From Pectobacterium actinidiae (GTDB taxonomy: Bacteria > Pseudomonadota > Gammaproteobacteria > Enterobacterales > Enterobacteriaceae): 64,000 nucleotides of DNA. The stretch is taken from positions 3,038,001 through 3,102,000 of the forward strand of contig NZ_JRMH01000001.1 in NCBI RefSeq assembly GCF_000803315.1, given 5' to 3'. Below the pieces are notes generated by a model. It was not told where the DNA came from. It searched no databases and saw only the letters and a program-made list of their open reading frames with translations. Both the position numbers and the translations under genes were made by a program. Positions 30,552 to 39,145 of this stretch are shown here, piece by piece; the first letter of the stretch is position 1, and each line of letters starts with the position of its first letter.

Positions 30552-31352
30552 TCATAAAAACTGCCCCAGCCAGACGGCAATATCGTGCCCGTGGCTGTCA
30601 TAAATCAGCTTGCCGCTCATGATGGCGGAAACCAGCACCAGCATAGGACGAATCAGCTTTTGCCCTTTCGTCATCACCATTTTGGCTCCAAGCCGCGCTC
30701 CGAGGATCTGACCAATCAACATCGCGCCCCCGACCACCCAGACCACTTTTCCGCTGAGCATAAAAAACAACAGCCCACCGAAGTTAGAGGTAAAGTTTAG
30801 GATCTTGGCATTCGCCGTCGCTTTGGCCAGATTAAAGCCATACAGGGTGACAAAGGCCAGCGCGTAAAACGATCCGGCACCGGGGCCGAAAAAGCCGTCA
30901 TAAAAACCGACGCAGCCACCTGCCACCATCGCAAACGGCAACGGCGACAGCCGACGCTGCCGATCTTCATCACCGATTTTGGGCGTTAATAAAAAGTAGA
31001 GCCCGATGCCAATAATCAGCACTGGCAGCAGTTGGCGTAGAAAATCAGCATTGATCTGCTGGATCAGCCAGGCACCAAAAGTCGAGCCGACAAACGTCAG
31101 CGCAATCGCCAGTTTCTGCTCGCCCAGATTGACCGCACGGCGGCGGATGAAATACAGGCTGGCAGAAAAGGATCCGCCGACGGCTTGAAGTTTATTCGTT
31201 GCCAGCGCCTGCGCCGGGGATAACCCCGCGGCCAGTAAGGCAGGAATAGTCAATAAACCACCACCACCCGCAATCGAATCAATAAAGCCTGCCAACGCTC
31301 CGACAAAAAACAGCACGGCCAGCATTTCTGGCCCAAGCACTAACCAGTCCAT
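30552..31352 (-). CDS. yfcA: TSUP family membrane transporter YfcA
   Basis: Inner-membrane permease of 266 residues in the TauE/SafE (sulfite/anion exporter) family. Eight hydrophobic helices, with two related halves; the first contains FIDSIAGGGGLLTIPALLAAGL and the second FYDGFFGPGAGSFY. Substrate unproven. Between mepA and epmC. Confidence 0.93.
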   Translation of the reverse strand: MDWLVLGPEMLAVLFFVGALAGFIDSIAGGGGLLTIPALLAAGLSPAQALATNKLQAVGGSFSASLYFIRRRAVNLGEQKLAIALTFVGSTFGAWLIQQINADFLRQLLPVLIIGIGLYFLLTPKIGDEDRQRRLSPLPFAMVAGGCVGFYDGFFGPGAGSFYALAFVTLYGFNLAKATANAKILNFTSNFGGLLFFMLSGKVVWVVGGAMLIGQILGARLGAKMVMTKGQKLIRPMLVLVSAIMSGKLIYDSHGHDIAVWLGQFL

Positions 31353-31384
31353 AATTATTTTTTATCTCGCGACATAGTGACTCG

Positions 31385-32227
31385 TTATTTCGCGACAAAA
31401 TGTCTGTCGAGCAGAGCCTGACAAGACGGAGGCAACGGCGGCGTGGTTTTTTCCGGTGCTTCGGTACTCGGCTGCTTTGGTTGGAACCAGCTGGTTAACT
31501 CGGCACCGCATCCGTCACCGACAGGTGGTTCGTCCTGATCCTTACACTCTAGGCTGTCCGCCGGGCAACGCAGGCGAACATGCATATGCGCGCGATGCGC
31601 AAACCAAGGGCGAACTTTGCGCAACCAGTCACGATCGTGACCCGCTTCAATACACAGCTGTTTTTTAATCGCCGGATTGACGAAGATGCGCGTCACGTCG
31701 CTATCCAGCGCAGCGGTTTTGATCAGGGTGGTGATTTCCGGTCGCCAGACGCGTGGGTTAACGTTCAGTCCGCTGGCATTAACCAAATCGATAGGCTGCG
31801 GTTTCAGCAACTGCTGCTCGCTCCAGCGCTGTCTGGGCAATTGCAGCCAGATATCGACATCCAGACCGGATTGGTGACTGGCGTGACCGCTGCTGAAGCG
31901 TCCACCGACCGGCATTCCCATATCCCCTACCAGCACATTACCGGAGGTCCTGCGCTTGACCTCGTTGCTCAGGCGGTGAATAAACGCCAGCAGATCGGGG
32001 TGACCGAAATAGCGGCGCTGATCGACGCGCATCACCTGATAATCCAGCGACTGCAACGGCAGCGGCTGGGCACCGATGATACAGCCATTGGAAAAACTAC
32101 CAATTGACTGCGGCGTACCCGCAACCGGATGCGTTATCTCCTGCCAGGGCGTTTTCGCCCATGCAACGTTCGACAGCAGTGGCGCGCTCAGTACCAGCGC
32201 GAGAACCCCGACTAACCCTTGTTTCAT
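31385..32227 (-). CDS. mepA: Penicillin-insensitive murein endopeptidase
   Basis: Periplasmic LAS metallopeptidase (M74) that cuts DD and LD crosslinks in peptidoglycan. 280 residues with signal peptide [24 protein letters not shown]. Zinc ligands are in [19 protein letters not shown] and HAHMHVRL; six Cys (IIGAQ region, [27 protein letters not shown]) fit the family's disulfides. 6 bp after aroC. Confidence 0.95.
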   Translation of the reverse strand: MKQGLVGVLALVLSAPLLSNVAWAKTPWQEITHPVAGTPQSIGSFSNGCIIGAQPLPLQSLDYQVMRVDQRRYFGHPDLLAFIHRLSNEVKRRTSGNVLVGDMGMPVGGRFSSGHASHQSGLDVDIWLQLPRQRWSEQQLLKPQPIDLVNASGLNVNPRVWRPEITTLIKTAALDSDVTRIFVNPAIKKQLCIEAGHDRDWLRKVRPWFAHRAHMHVRLRCPADSLECKDQDEPPVGDGCGAELTSWFQPKQPSTEAPEKTTPPLPPSCQALLDRHFVAK

Positions 32228-32233
32228 TATTTT

Positions 32234-33319
32234 TTACCAGCGAGGAACCTGACTGTTCACATCCCCACACTGTGCACGTTGGCGCAGCAGGTGATCCATT
32301 AACACAATCGCCATCATAGCTTCGGCAATCGGCACCGCACGAATCCCCACACAGGGATCGTGACGCCCGCGCGTGACCATTTCAGTCGCTTCGCCCAGAC
32401 GGTTGATCGTTTTTCCCGGCACCATAATGCTGGAGGTCGGCTTCAACGCCAAGTGCGCGACGATAGGCTGACCGCTGCTGATCCCACCTAAAATGCCGCC
32501 AGCGTGATTGCTCTGGAAACCGTCCGGTGTGAGTTCATCACGGTTTTCGCTGCCACGCTTGGTGACAACCGCAAAGCCATCGCCAATTTCGACGCCTTTC
32601 ACGGCGTTGATGCTCATCAGTGCGTGAGCCAAGTCGGCATCCAGACGATCAAAGACCGGTTCGCCTAATCCGACAGGCACCGATTCCGCCACGACGCTGA
32701 CCTTCGCGCCAATGGAGTCGCCTTCTTTTTTCAGCGCACGCATCAGTTCATCCAAGGCTTCCAGCTTGTCGATATCTGGGCAGAAGAACGGGTTTTGCTC
32801 AACCTGTTCCCAATCTTTTAGCTCGCAGGTGACATCGCCAATCTGCGACAAATAGCCACGAACTTTCACACCATGTTGCTGTTGCAGATATTTCTTCGCA
32901 ATGGCACCCGCGGCAACACGCATCGCAGTTTCACGCGCGGAAGAGCGGCCACCACCACGGTAATCGCGCAGGCCGTATTTTTGCTCATAGGTGTAATCGG
33001 CGTGACCGGGGCGGAAGACATCTTTAATCGCACCATAATCCTGAGAACGCTGATCGGTGTTTTCAATCAACAGGCCAATGCTGGTCCCTGTTGTCACGCC
33101 CTCAAAAACACCGGACAGAATCTTGACCTGATCGGGTTCGCGGCGCTGCGTCGTATAGCGGGATGTTCCCGGACGGCGACGATCCAAATCGTGTTGCAGA
33201 TCCGCTTCCGTTAGCGGGATCCCCGGCGGTACGCCGTCAACAATACATCCCAGCGCAATACCGTGGGATTCACCAAATGTAGTGACGCGGAAAAATTGCC
33301 CAATACTGTTGCCTGCCAT
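32234..33319 (-). CDS. aroC: Chorismate synthase
   Basis: Makes chorismate from EPSP using reduced FMN. 361 residues. Signatures are [34 protein letters not shown] and the C-terminal [22 protein letters not shown] 33319 ([10 protein letters not shown]) with GGAG upstream is preferred over the adjacent GTG. Same strand as prmB, 87 bp downstream of it. Confidence 0.97.
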   Translation of the reverse strand: MAGNSIGQFFRVTTFGESHGIALGCIVDGVPPGIPLTEADLQHDLDRRRPGTSRYTTQRREPDQVKILSGVFEGVTTGTSIGLLIENTDQRSQDYGAIKDVFRPGHADYTYEQKYGLRDYRGGGRSSARETAMRVAAGAIAKKYLQQQHGVKVRGYLSQIGDVTCELKDWEQVEQNPFFCPDIDKLEALDELMRALKKEGDSIGAKVSVVAESVPVGLGEPVFDRLDADLAHALMSINAVKGVEIGDGFAVVTKRGSENRDELTPDGFQSNHAGGILGGISSGQPIVAHLALKPTSSIMVPGKTINRLGEATEMVTRGRHDPCVGIRAVPIAEAMMAIVLMDHLLRQRAQCGDVNSQVPRW

Positions 33320-33405
33320 CACAACTCCTTCGCATGTGTTCTGTTTCTGTCTTACCGTCCAGCAAATGCACCAACGGTAAGACTAATGAATATCGTTACG
33401 ACCGT

Positions 33406-34338
33406 TTAATCACGGTAAGCGCTGAAATGCGCTTTGCAATCAACCAGCTGTGACCGCGTTAGCATAAACACGCCGTCACCGCCGTTATCAAATTCCAGCC
33501 AGGTGAACGGAATTTCCGGGTATTGATCGATCAGGTGCACCATGCTGTTGCCCACTTCGCAAATCAGCACGCCGTCGTCGCTAAGATAGTCTGGCGCACA
33601 GGCCAGAATACGGCGAACCAGATCCAGACCGTCGTTGCCCGCCGCCAACCCCAGCTCAGGCTCGAAACGGAACTCCTGCGGCAGATCGAACATATCTTCT
33701 TCATCCACATACGGTGGATTAGTCACGATTAGATCATAGCGAATCGCTGGTAAATCGCGGAACAGATCAGAACGAATCGGCGTCACACGGTATTCCATAC
33801 CGTGCTGCTGAATATTTTGCTCGGTTACCGCCAGCGCATCGCTGGAGATATCTACCGCATCGACTTCCGCTTCCGGGAACGCCTGCGCGCAGGCAATCGC
33901 AATACAGCCGCTGCCAGTACACAAATCCAGAATATGGTTTGGCGTTTTTGGCAGTTGCTCATCAAAATAATTATTGATCAGCTCACCGATGGGAGAACGC
34001 GGCACCAGCACACGCTCGTCCACGTAGAATTCCAGGCCGCAGAACCAGGCCTTGTTGGTCAGATAAGCGACCGGAATACGCTCATTGACGCGGCGGATCA
34101 CACGTTCAACAATGCGCTGCCGTTCGCTGGTAATCAAACGGGACGTGTACATATCTTCAGGAATATCGAGCGGCAGATACAGACTAGGCAAGACTAGCTG
34201 TATCGCTTCATCCCAGGGATTATCCGTCCCGTGACCGTAATAGACGTTGGCTGCGTTAAACCGGCTGACAGCCCAGCGCAACATATCCTGAATGGTATGA
34301 AGTTCACTGACGGCCTCATCGACGAAAATTTTGTCCAA
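33406..34338 (-). CDS. prmB: Ribosomal protein L3 glutamine methyltransferase
   Basis: N5-methylates a Gln in ribosomal protein uL3. 310 residues as in E. coli. [15 protein letters not shown] is the SAM site and [10 protein letters not shown] the catalytic NPPY motif. It starts with TTG at 34338 (read as [13 protein letters not shown]); GGAGG lies six bases upstream and family alignment supports it, although the frame stays open for 22 more codons. Confidence 0.95.
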   Translation of the reverse strand: MDKIFVDEAVSELHTIQDMLRWAVSRFNAANVYYGHGTDNPWDEAIQLVLPSLYLPLDIPEDMYTSRLITSERQRIVERVIRRVNERIPVAYLTNKAWFCGLEFYVDERVLVPRSPIGELINNYFDEQLPKTPNHILDLCTGSGCIAIACAQAFPEAEVDAVDISSDALAVTEQNIQQHGMEYRVTPIRSDLFRDLPAIRYDLIVTNPPYVDEEDMFDLPQEFRFEPELGLAAGNDGLDLVRRILACAPDYLSDDGVLICEVGNSMVHLIDQYPEIPFTWLEFDNGGDGVFMLTRSQLVDCKAHFSAYRD

Positions 34339-34509
34339 GGGTGTCCTCCGCAGACAATACTGAATGGCAAATTGGCGCTTAGTTTGCCATGAAGCCCGCG
34401 ACAAATCAGCAGATATAACCGACTGAACGCGCTCCGATACAGACTTTTATTTAGCGACAGCGGGGAGACAAGGTAAACTGATCGAATGTTGACGCAAGAT
34501 GAATGAAAC

Positions 34510-35052
34510 ATGAGTAAAAAATATTCGCTGAATGACGACGAATTGCAGCTTTTTCGCACGTCAATCACTGGCACAAAAAAGTTGCGTCAGGATACTTATA
34601 CCCACAAACCGCTGCGCAAAAAACCAGGCGAATTACCCGCCAAACGGGTATTGCAGGAGCAGGTTGATGCCAGTTTTTATTTTTCGGATGAATTTCAGCC
34701 ACAGCTGGATGCAGAAGGCCCGACGCGCTATGTCCGCCCCGGTGCCAGCCATTATGAATTGAAGAAACTCCGTCGGGGAGATTACTCACCGGAGCTGTTT
34801 CTGGATTTACACGGCCTGACGCAGCTTCAGGCGAAGCAGGAATTGGGCGCGCTGTTAGCGGCCTGTCGCCGAGAGCATGTTTACTGCGCCTGCGTGATGC
34901 ACGGGCACGGCAAACATATACTCAAGCAACAAACGCCGCTCTGGCTGGCACAGCACCCTGACGTGCTGGCTTTTCATCAGGCTCCGAAAGAATTTGGCGG
35001 GAATGCTGCGCTGCTGGTTTTGGTCGCGCTAGAGGCTCCTTCGCTTGAGTAG
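34510..35052 (+). CDS. smrB: Ribosome rescue factor SmrB
   Basis: Smr-domain endonuclease that cuts mRNA between collided ribosomes. 180 residues: an N-terminal basic extension, then the Smr domain with [16 protein letters not shown] and the catalytic/binding [10 protein letters not shown]. Divergent from prmB. Confidence 0.95.
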   Translation: MSKKYSLNDDELQLFRTSITGTKKLRQDTYTHKPLRKKPGELPAKRVLQEQVDASFYFSDEFQPQLDAEGPTRYVRPGASHYELKKLRRGDYSPELFLDLHGLTQLQAKQELGALLAACRREHVYCACVMHGHGKHILKQQTPLWLAQHPDVLAFHQAPKEFGGNAALLVLVALEAPSLE

Positions 35053-35142
35053 CCCCGTCCTTCTTCAAAGAACAACACGGCGTGTCAGTCCATTACACGC
35101 CTCATACCGAAGAAATTCAGGCGTTCGACATTAGGTTAGCAT

Positions 35143-35625
35143 TCAGGATTTCGCGCTCAGCTGCGCCGGGCTGATTTGCCAGTGCAGAACGCCATGACCT
35201 GATTCTGCTTCCACCTTCACGCAGGCAATAGCAGAGGTGGCGAACATCGGCGCGGTTTCATTCTGGCATAATTCAGCAACCAGATAACCCACCAGCGGAA
35301 GATGCGAAACAACCAGAGCCGCTCCCACACCTTCTCTCGCCAACGTTTGTAGATAATAGCTGACAAGCTGGGCATCACCACCCGGCGTCAGCTCATTCAG
35401 ACAATCCGCTTCTTCCGGCAGCGGCAGCACGTCATTTACTACCTCAAGCGTTTGCTGGGCGCGCAAATAGGGGCTCACCAGGACACGCTCAATATCAATA
35501 TCTTGCTCGTTCAACCAACACGCCATCTGACGGGATTCATCACGACCAGCGTCGCTCAATGGCCGAACGGCATCACTCGCTGCATCAAGTACCGCATCAC
35601 CATGACGCATTATCAACACTTGCAT
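35143..35625 (-). CDS. sixA: Phosphohistidine phosphatase SixA
   Basis: Histidine phosphatase of 160 residues. E. coli SixA acts on phospho-His in ArcB and the nitrogen PTS. The MRHGDA motif carries the catalytic His; SPYLRAQQT and VVSHLPLVGYL hold the remaining catalytic residues. Convergent with smrB. Confidence 0.95.
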   Translation of the reverse strand: MQVLIMRHGDAVLDAASDAVRPLSDAGRDESRQMACWLNEQDIDIERVLVSPYLRAQQTLEVVNDVLPLPEEADCLNELTPGGDAQLVSYYLQTLAREGVGAALVVSHLPLVGYLVAELCQNETAPMFATSAIACVKVEAESGHGVLHWQISPAQLSAKS

Positions 35626-36395
35626 ATTACACCGCTATGTTAATGAATATATGGTATATCCTCATACTTCAGACAGTATGGGGATTGGCTTTTCTGCCAT
35701 GTTGGCATACCTGTAAGGTAAACCACTTAGGGTATAACTCTCGTATTACTGTAGGTTACCTGAGTTTCTCGCTATGTAAACTCAACAGAGATCAGGTTTG
35801 GGTAGAAAAACGTATTATCTCCGCTTCCCACCCACAGCTTGTCAATCAAAATGTGGCAGGATACTGTTATAACGTTAACGGCTCTCAAGACACGTTTTTA
35901 GCGCCCCCGTCGCCAACGGGTCAATAATCGTAATGCATCAATGCTCATACCGACCTCGCCTCCATCATTAATCATATGATAAGTAAAAGTTTTATAAATA
36001 TACGGCAAGACCTACCCACTCGAAATCCATAACCATATTTTCATAATGGTCATTATGTTCACTTACGATAAAATTAAAAAATAGGATACAGAATTCAGTA
36101 ATAAACAAAAAAACAGCATAAAGCACTGATAAAATCAAAGATGTCAAATTCTTACACTTTTTTAACGCATATCAATTTTTGTGACATTGTTAAACAACCA
36201 CTCTGGTTCTATCTTTATCTTAAATAGCAATTTTCTTTACTATTCATTTTTATAAACAAAGTAATTACACCGAATATAACGTCATATAATAAAAATAGAT
36301 TGATCTTCTATTTATGGACGCATGTGGAATTCAGGATAAATCCCGAAGAATTTTTCTGTTATTTATATGCCGGACATTATTCACACCACGGAAGA
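35626..36395. other. AT-rich intergenic stretch, no certain gene
   Basis: About 770 bp between sixA and an ERIC. A 94-codon open frame from ATG 35643 (MNIWYILILQTVWGLAFLP) to 35927 begins with a hydrophobic segment but I recognise no relative and see no good ribosome site. From 35960 on the DNA is very AT-rich, as in H-NS-bound upstream regions of fimbrial operons. Confidence 0.45.
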
Positions 36396-36423
36396 TATAA
36401 CCTAAATAATTCGAGTTGCAGGA

Positions 36424-36470
36424 CAAAACGTTAGCGTTTTGAACAACGCAAAGCGTTGACCCCGAAGGGG
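36424..36470 (+). repeat. Multi-hairpin module, copy D (partial)
   Basis: CAAAACG-TTAG-CGTTTTG, AA, CAACGC-AAA-GCGTTG, ACCCC-GAA-GGGGT: the first three hairpins of the module; the fourth is absent. Confidence 0.7.
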
Positions 36471-36495
36471 TCCAAATAACGCGGCAAGAGAAGGG

Positions 36496-36534
36496 CAAAT
36501 TCGTCGGGAACGAATTTGACCAGCCAATGGCTGG
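36496..36534 (+). repeat. Multi-hairpin module, copy E (partial)
   Basis: CAAATTCGT-CGGGA-ACGAATTTG, then CCAGCC-AAT-GGCTGG: the first two hairpins only, with new stem sequences that remain fully paired. Confidence 0.7.
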
Positions 36535-36607
36535 CCTTCGGTGAGAGACAGGATGTCTCTCATTTCATTCCGATGAGCTTACTCAGGTAAGTGATTCGGG
36601 TGACTGA

Positions 36608-36683
36608 CAAATCTGCCAGAGCAGATTTGAACGCGGCTTACAGCGGCCCCTACGGGGCGAGGTCCACGCAAGTGGGCCGAGTA
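36608..36683 (+). repeat. Multi-hairpin module, copy F
   Basis: CAAATCTGC-CAGA-GCAGATTTG, AAC, a weakened second hairpin (GCGGCTTACAGC), CCCC-TAC-GGGG, CGAG, CCAC-GCAA-GTGG, ending in CGAGTA. Confidence 0.75.
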
Positions 36684-36691
36684 GCGTAGCC

Positions 36692-36724
<33 letters not shown>

Positions 36725-36951
36725 AAATGAGTAATACGTTTTCTTGATAGCATTACCTTAACCATACGGAACATACTGAAAGTAATAGCGATATCTATTT
36801 CAGTAGTGCGACATTTTGTGTCAATGGCTTAGACGTTCAGGAAAAAGAATACCTGCTCCGCGTTTTCCCGAACGGTAATCCATACCTATAAATATCCGTA
36901 CTGATTACTCGTTATGATTACTTTTGAAATAGTCATTCTTGACGAGCAGTT

Positions 36952-36980
36952 TTCACGAAAAATCAATGTATTTTCGTGAA
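36952..36980. promoter_or_regulatory. Inverted repeat in the fimbrial operon leader
   Basis: TTCACGAAAA (36952-36961) and TTTTCGTGAA (36971-36980), ten perfect bases with 19 bp centre spacing, 46 bp upstream of the first subunit ATG. A TTGACG at 36939 could be a -35. Candidate operator or leader hairpin. Confidence 0.5.
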
Positions 36981-37025
36981 GACACTTTCGATGAAAATAA
37001 GTTAGAGGAATATAAAGGAATCGTT

Positions 37026-37574
37026 ATGAATTCTAAGCGTATAACATTGCCTATTCTGGCTACACTTTTCACCACATTCGGCTTTTCCCACACCGCAAGC
37101 AGCGTGACGATTAACGGCCAGATCCCCGTATCCTTAACGATTACCGCCGCCTGCACGGTCAATAACGGGGGCGGCGCAGGAACCACATGGGGAACAATCG
37201 ACTTTGGGTCCCACTCCGACCTGACTGCCGCAATTGATAGTCAGGTTAGCAGCACCGGAGGCAACGGTATTACAGTCAATTGCTCTGTTGGTACGCCCGC
37301 AACATTAAAGATAGGTGCTGGTGCCAACGCTACAGCGTCACTACGCACGCTTGCCCCCGGCACCGGAACCTATAACGTGCCTTACCGTTTATACAGTGAT
37401 TCAACTCGCTCGACAGAAATCCCACTCAGTAGCACCACCGGTATTGCCATTGTTGCAACGGGTAATCCGCAGTTGGTTCCGATCTATGCGCGCATCCAGC
37501 CGTCAGACCAGACCGTTCTGGCTCCTACCGCAGGGTCTTATACGGACACCGTCACAGCCACTATCGAATGGTAA
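37026..37574 (+). CDS. Csu-type pilus subunit (SCPU domain) 1
   Basis: Secreted fimbrial subunit of 182 residues with one spore-coat-U (SCPU) domain, like CsuA/B of archaic chaperone-usher pili. The start is ATG 37026 with AAGGA upstream; a signal peptide (MNSKRITLPILATLFTTFGF) precedes the mature part. The first Cys in TITAACTVNN and the second in TVNCSVGT are the expected pair; [29 protein letters not shown] is the typical final strand. First gene of a five-gene operon. Confidence 0.85.
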   Translation: MNSKRITLPILATLFTTFGFSHTASSVTINGQIPVSLTITAACTVNNGGGAGTTWGTIDFGSHSDLTAAIDSQVSSTGGNGITVNCSVGTPATLKIGAGANATASLRTLAPGTGTYNVPYRLYSDSTRSTEIPLSSTTGIAIVATGNPQLVPIYARIQPSDQTVLAPTAGSYTDTVTATIEW

Positions 37575-37643
37575 TGTCTTATAGGCTGGCATGTTTGCAT
37601 GTCGGCTTTTTTAGGGTCATTGGCTCACAATAAAGGAGCGGTT

Positions 37644-37742
37644 ATGTCACCACATATCATACGCAATGTCGCGCTTACCGCGTGCGCGCTGCCATTCCTT
37701 CTGGTCTTGGGCATGTTCCGCGTCACTATTCAGGCCAGGTAA
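37644..37742 (+). CDS. Short leader ORF, signal-peptide-like (32 codons)
   Basis: ATG 37644 has the best ribosome site nearby (AAAGGAG with five-base spacing) and encodes MSPHIIRNVALTACALPFLL and twelve more residues, which look like a signal peptide, before TAA at 37740. The next subunit is read from another frame and starts 14 bp after this stop. It may be a coupling leader peptide, or the original start of the next gene separated from it by a frameshift. Confidence 0.45.
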   Translation: MSPHIIRNVALTACALPFLLVLGMFRVTIQAR

Positions 37743-37756
37743 CCGATGGTATTGCG

Positions 37757-38293
37757 ATGCGTCTCCCATCGGCATTGATTTTATCATTTCTGCTGCCCGG
37801 TTCCATCATGCCCACGATGACGATGGCACTCACCGTGAGCAGCACATTCGATGTCACGGCTACGATACAAAAAGGCTGTGTTTTTGGCACCAGCACACTC
37901 AATAGCCAGCCCAATATGGGTACGCTTAACTTTGGGACACGCAGCGCTACGGCGACCAACGTGGATATCGCGAGCACCAGCGGCGGCGGCTCGATTGTTG
38001 CCACCTGTACACCAGGGACGAGCGCCATTATTGAACTGAGCTACGGGGCCAATGGCGGCAGCAGCGCACAACGTTATCTGAAAAATGCGGCGGGAACGCG
38101 TCTGTTGGCTTATCAGCTTTACCGCGATGCTGCGCGCACACAGGTCTGGGGAACGGGAAGTCTGGCGCTCAGCATTGTCTCTTTTCCCGCGACAACACAA
38201 ACCTATACCGTTTACGCCCGCTATTTTGGCGGCACACCTCTGCCTCCCGCAGGGGTGTATACCGATAACGTAACCGTCAGCCTGACTTATTAA
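37757..38293 (+). CDS. Csu-type pilus subunit (SCPU domain) 2
   Basis: Secreted SCPU-domain protein of 178 residues. The signal peptide MRLPSALILSFLLPGSIMPT ends before LTVSSTFDVTATIQKGCVFG; the Cys in QKGCVFG and in VATCTPGT form the expected pair, and the end is GVYTDNVTVSLTY. ATG 37757 has a poor ribosome site; translation may depend on the leader ORF just upstream. The frame is open back to GTG 37682. Confidence 0.8.
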   Translation: MRLPSALILSFLLPGSIMPTMTMALTVSSTFDVTATIQKGCVFGTSTLNSQPNMGTLNFGTRSATATNVDIASTSGGGSIVATCTPGTSAIIELSYGANGGSSAQRYLKNAAGTRLLAYQLYRDAARTQVWGTGSLALSIVSFPATTQTYTVYARYFGGTPLPPAGVYTDNVTVSLTY

Positions 38294-38316
38294 AAACAAA
38301 ACAGGACGAACACAAG

Positions 38317-39102
38317 GTGAAAAGGAAAATGGCATTTTTTATTCGGGCAATGATCTTTTTATTAAGCAGTTTCGGTTCATTTTGCTTTGCCGCCAGCTCT
38401 ATTCTCGTTTGGCCGATTTATCAGGTTATTGAATCGGATGAGAACAGCTCCGCGCTGTGGCTGGAAAACAAAGGTAATGCCCCCGTCGGTTTGCAAATCC
38501 GCATCATGTCCTGGAAACAAATAGACTTTCAGGATCGCTATGCCGAACAACGTAACGTGATTGCCACCCCGCCGTTCATGACGCTGGAGCCGGGTAAGCG
38601 TAATATGATACGCCTGATTCGCGTCAACCCTATCCCCGCGAATACCGAACAGGCTTATCGCATCATCATTGATGAAATTTCCACGCCTTACCAAAAAGAT
38701 GCCCCGCAGATGGGTCTGCAATTCCAGATGCGTTATCTGCTGCCTCTATTTCTTGATGGTGAAGGCATCTGGACGCATAGTCGCCCAGATAAACGACGCA
38801 CCAACGTTCAACCTACGTTGCCCCTACTCAGTTGGCGAATCAGCGCGCTTGGAGGAAAAAGCTATCTGTATGTCCGTAATCGCGGCCTGGTGCACGCCCG
38901 TCTGAGTAACGTTTATTGGTCAGCCGACCCGAGCGGAAAAGGAAGCCGGATAAAGGTCACCGACGGCTTTTTAGGTTATGTACTACCGGGGCAGGAGATG
39001 CGCTGGCCGTTGCCTACAGGCATATCGACACCGGGTGCGGCGATGCAGCTCTTCACCCATCTGATCGATATCACCGATCCGATTTTGATTAAACGCGAAT
39101 GA
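38317..39102 (+). CDS. Fimbrial chaperone, Csu type
   Basis: Periplasmic pilus chaperone of 261 residues (CsuC-like, PapD superfamily). After the signal peptide, SSILVWPIYQVIESDENSSALWLEN is the donor-strand region and FMTLEPGKRNMIRLIR matches the chaperone signature. GTG 38317 is used; ATG 38329 is an alternative but its ribosome site is too close. Delivers the subunits to the usher encoded next. Confidence 0.88.
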   Translation: MKRKMAFFIRAMIFLLSSFGSFCFAASSILVWPIYQVIESDENSSALWLENKGNAPVGLQIRIMSWKQIDFQDRYAEQRNVIATPPFMTLEPGKRNMIRLIRVNPIPANTEQAYRIIIDEISTPYQKDAPQMGLQFQMRYLLPLFLDGEGIWTHSRPDKRRTNVQPTLPLLSWRISALGGKSYLYVRNRGLVHARLSNVYWSADPSGKGSRIKVTDGFLGYVLPGQEMRWPLPTGISTPGAAMQLFTHLIDITDPILIKRE

Positions 39103-39145
39103 TGACTCGGTTAACGGCAGAGACGTGTCTAGTGGCCGTGAAGCG

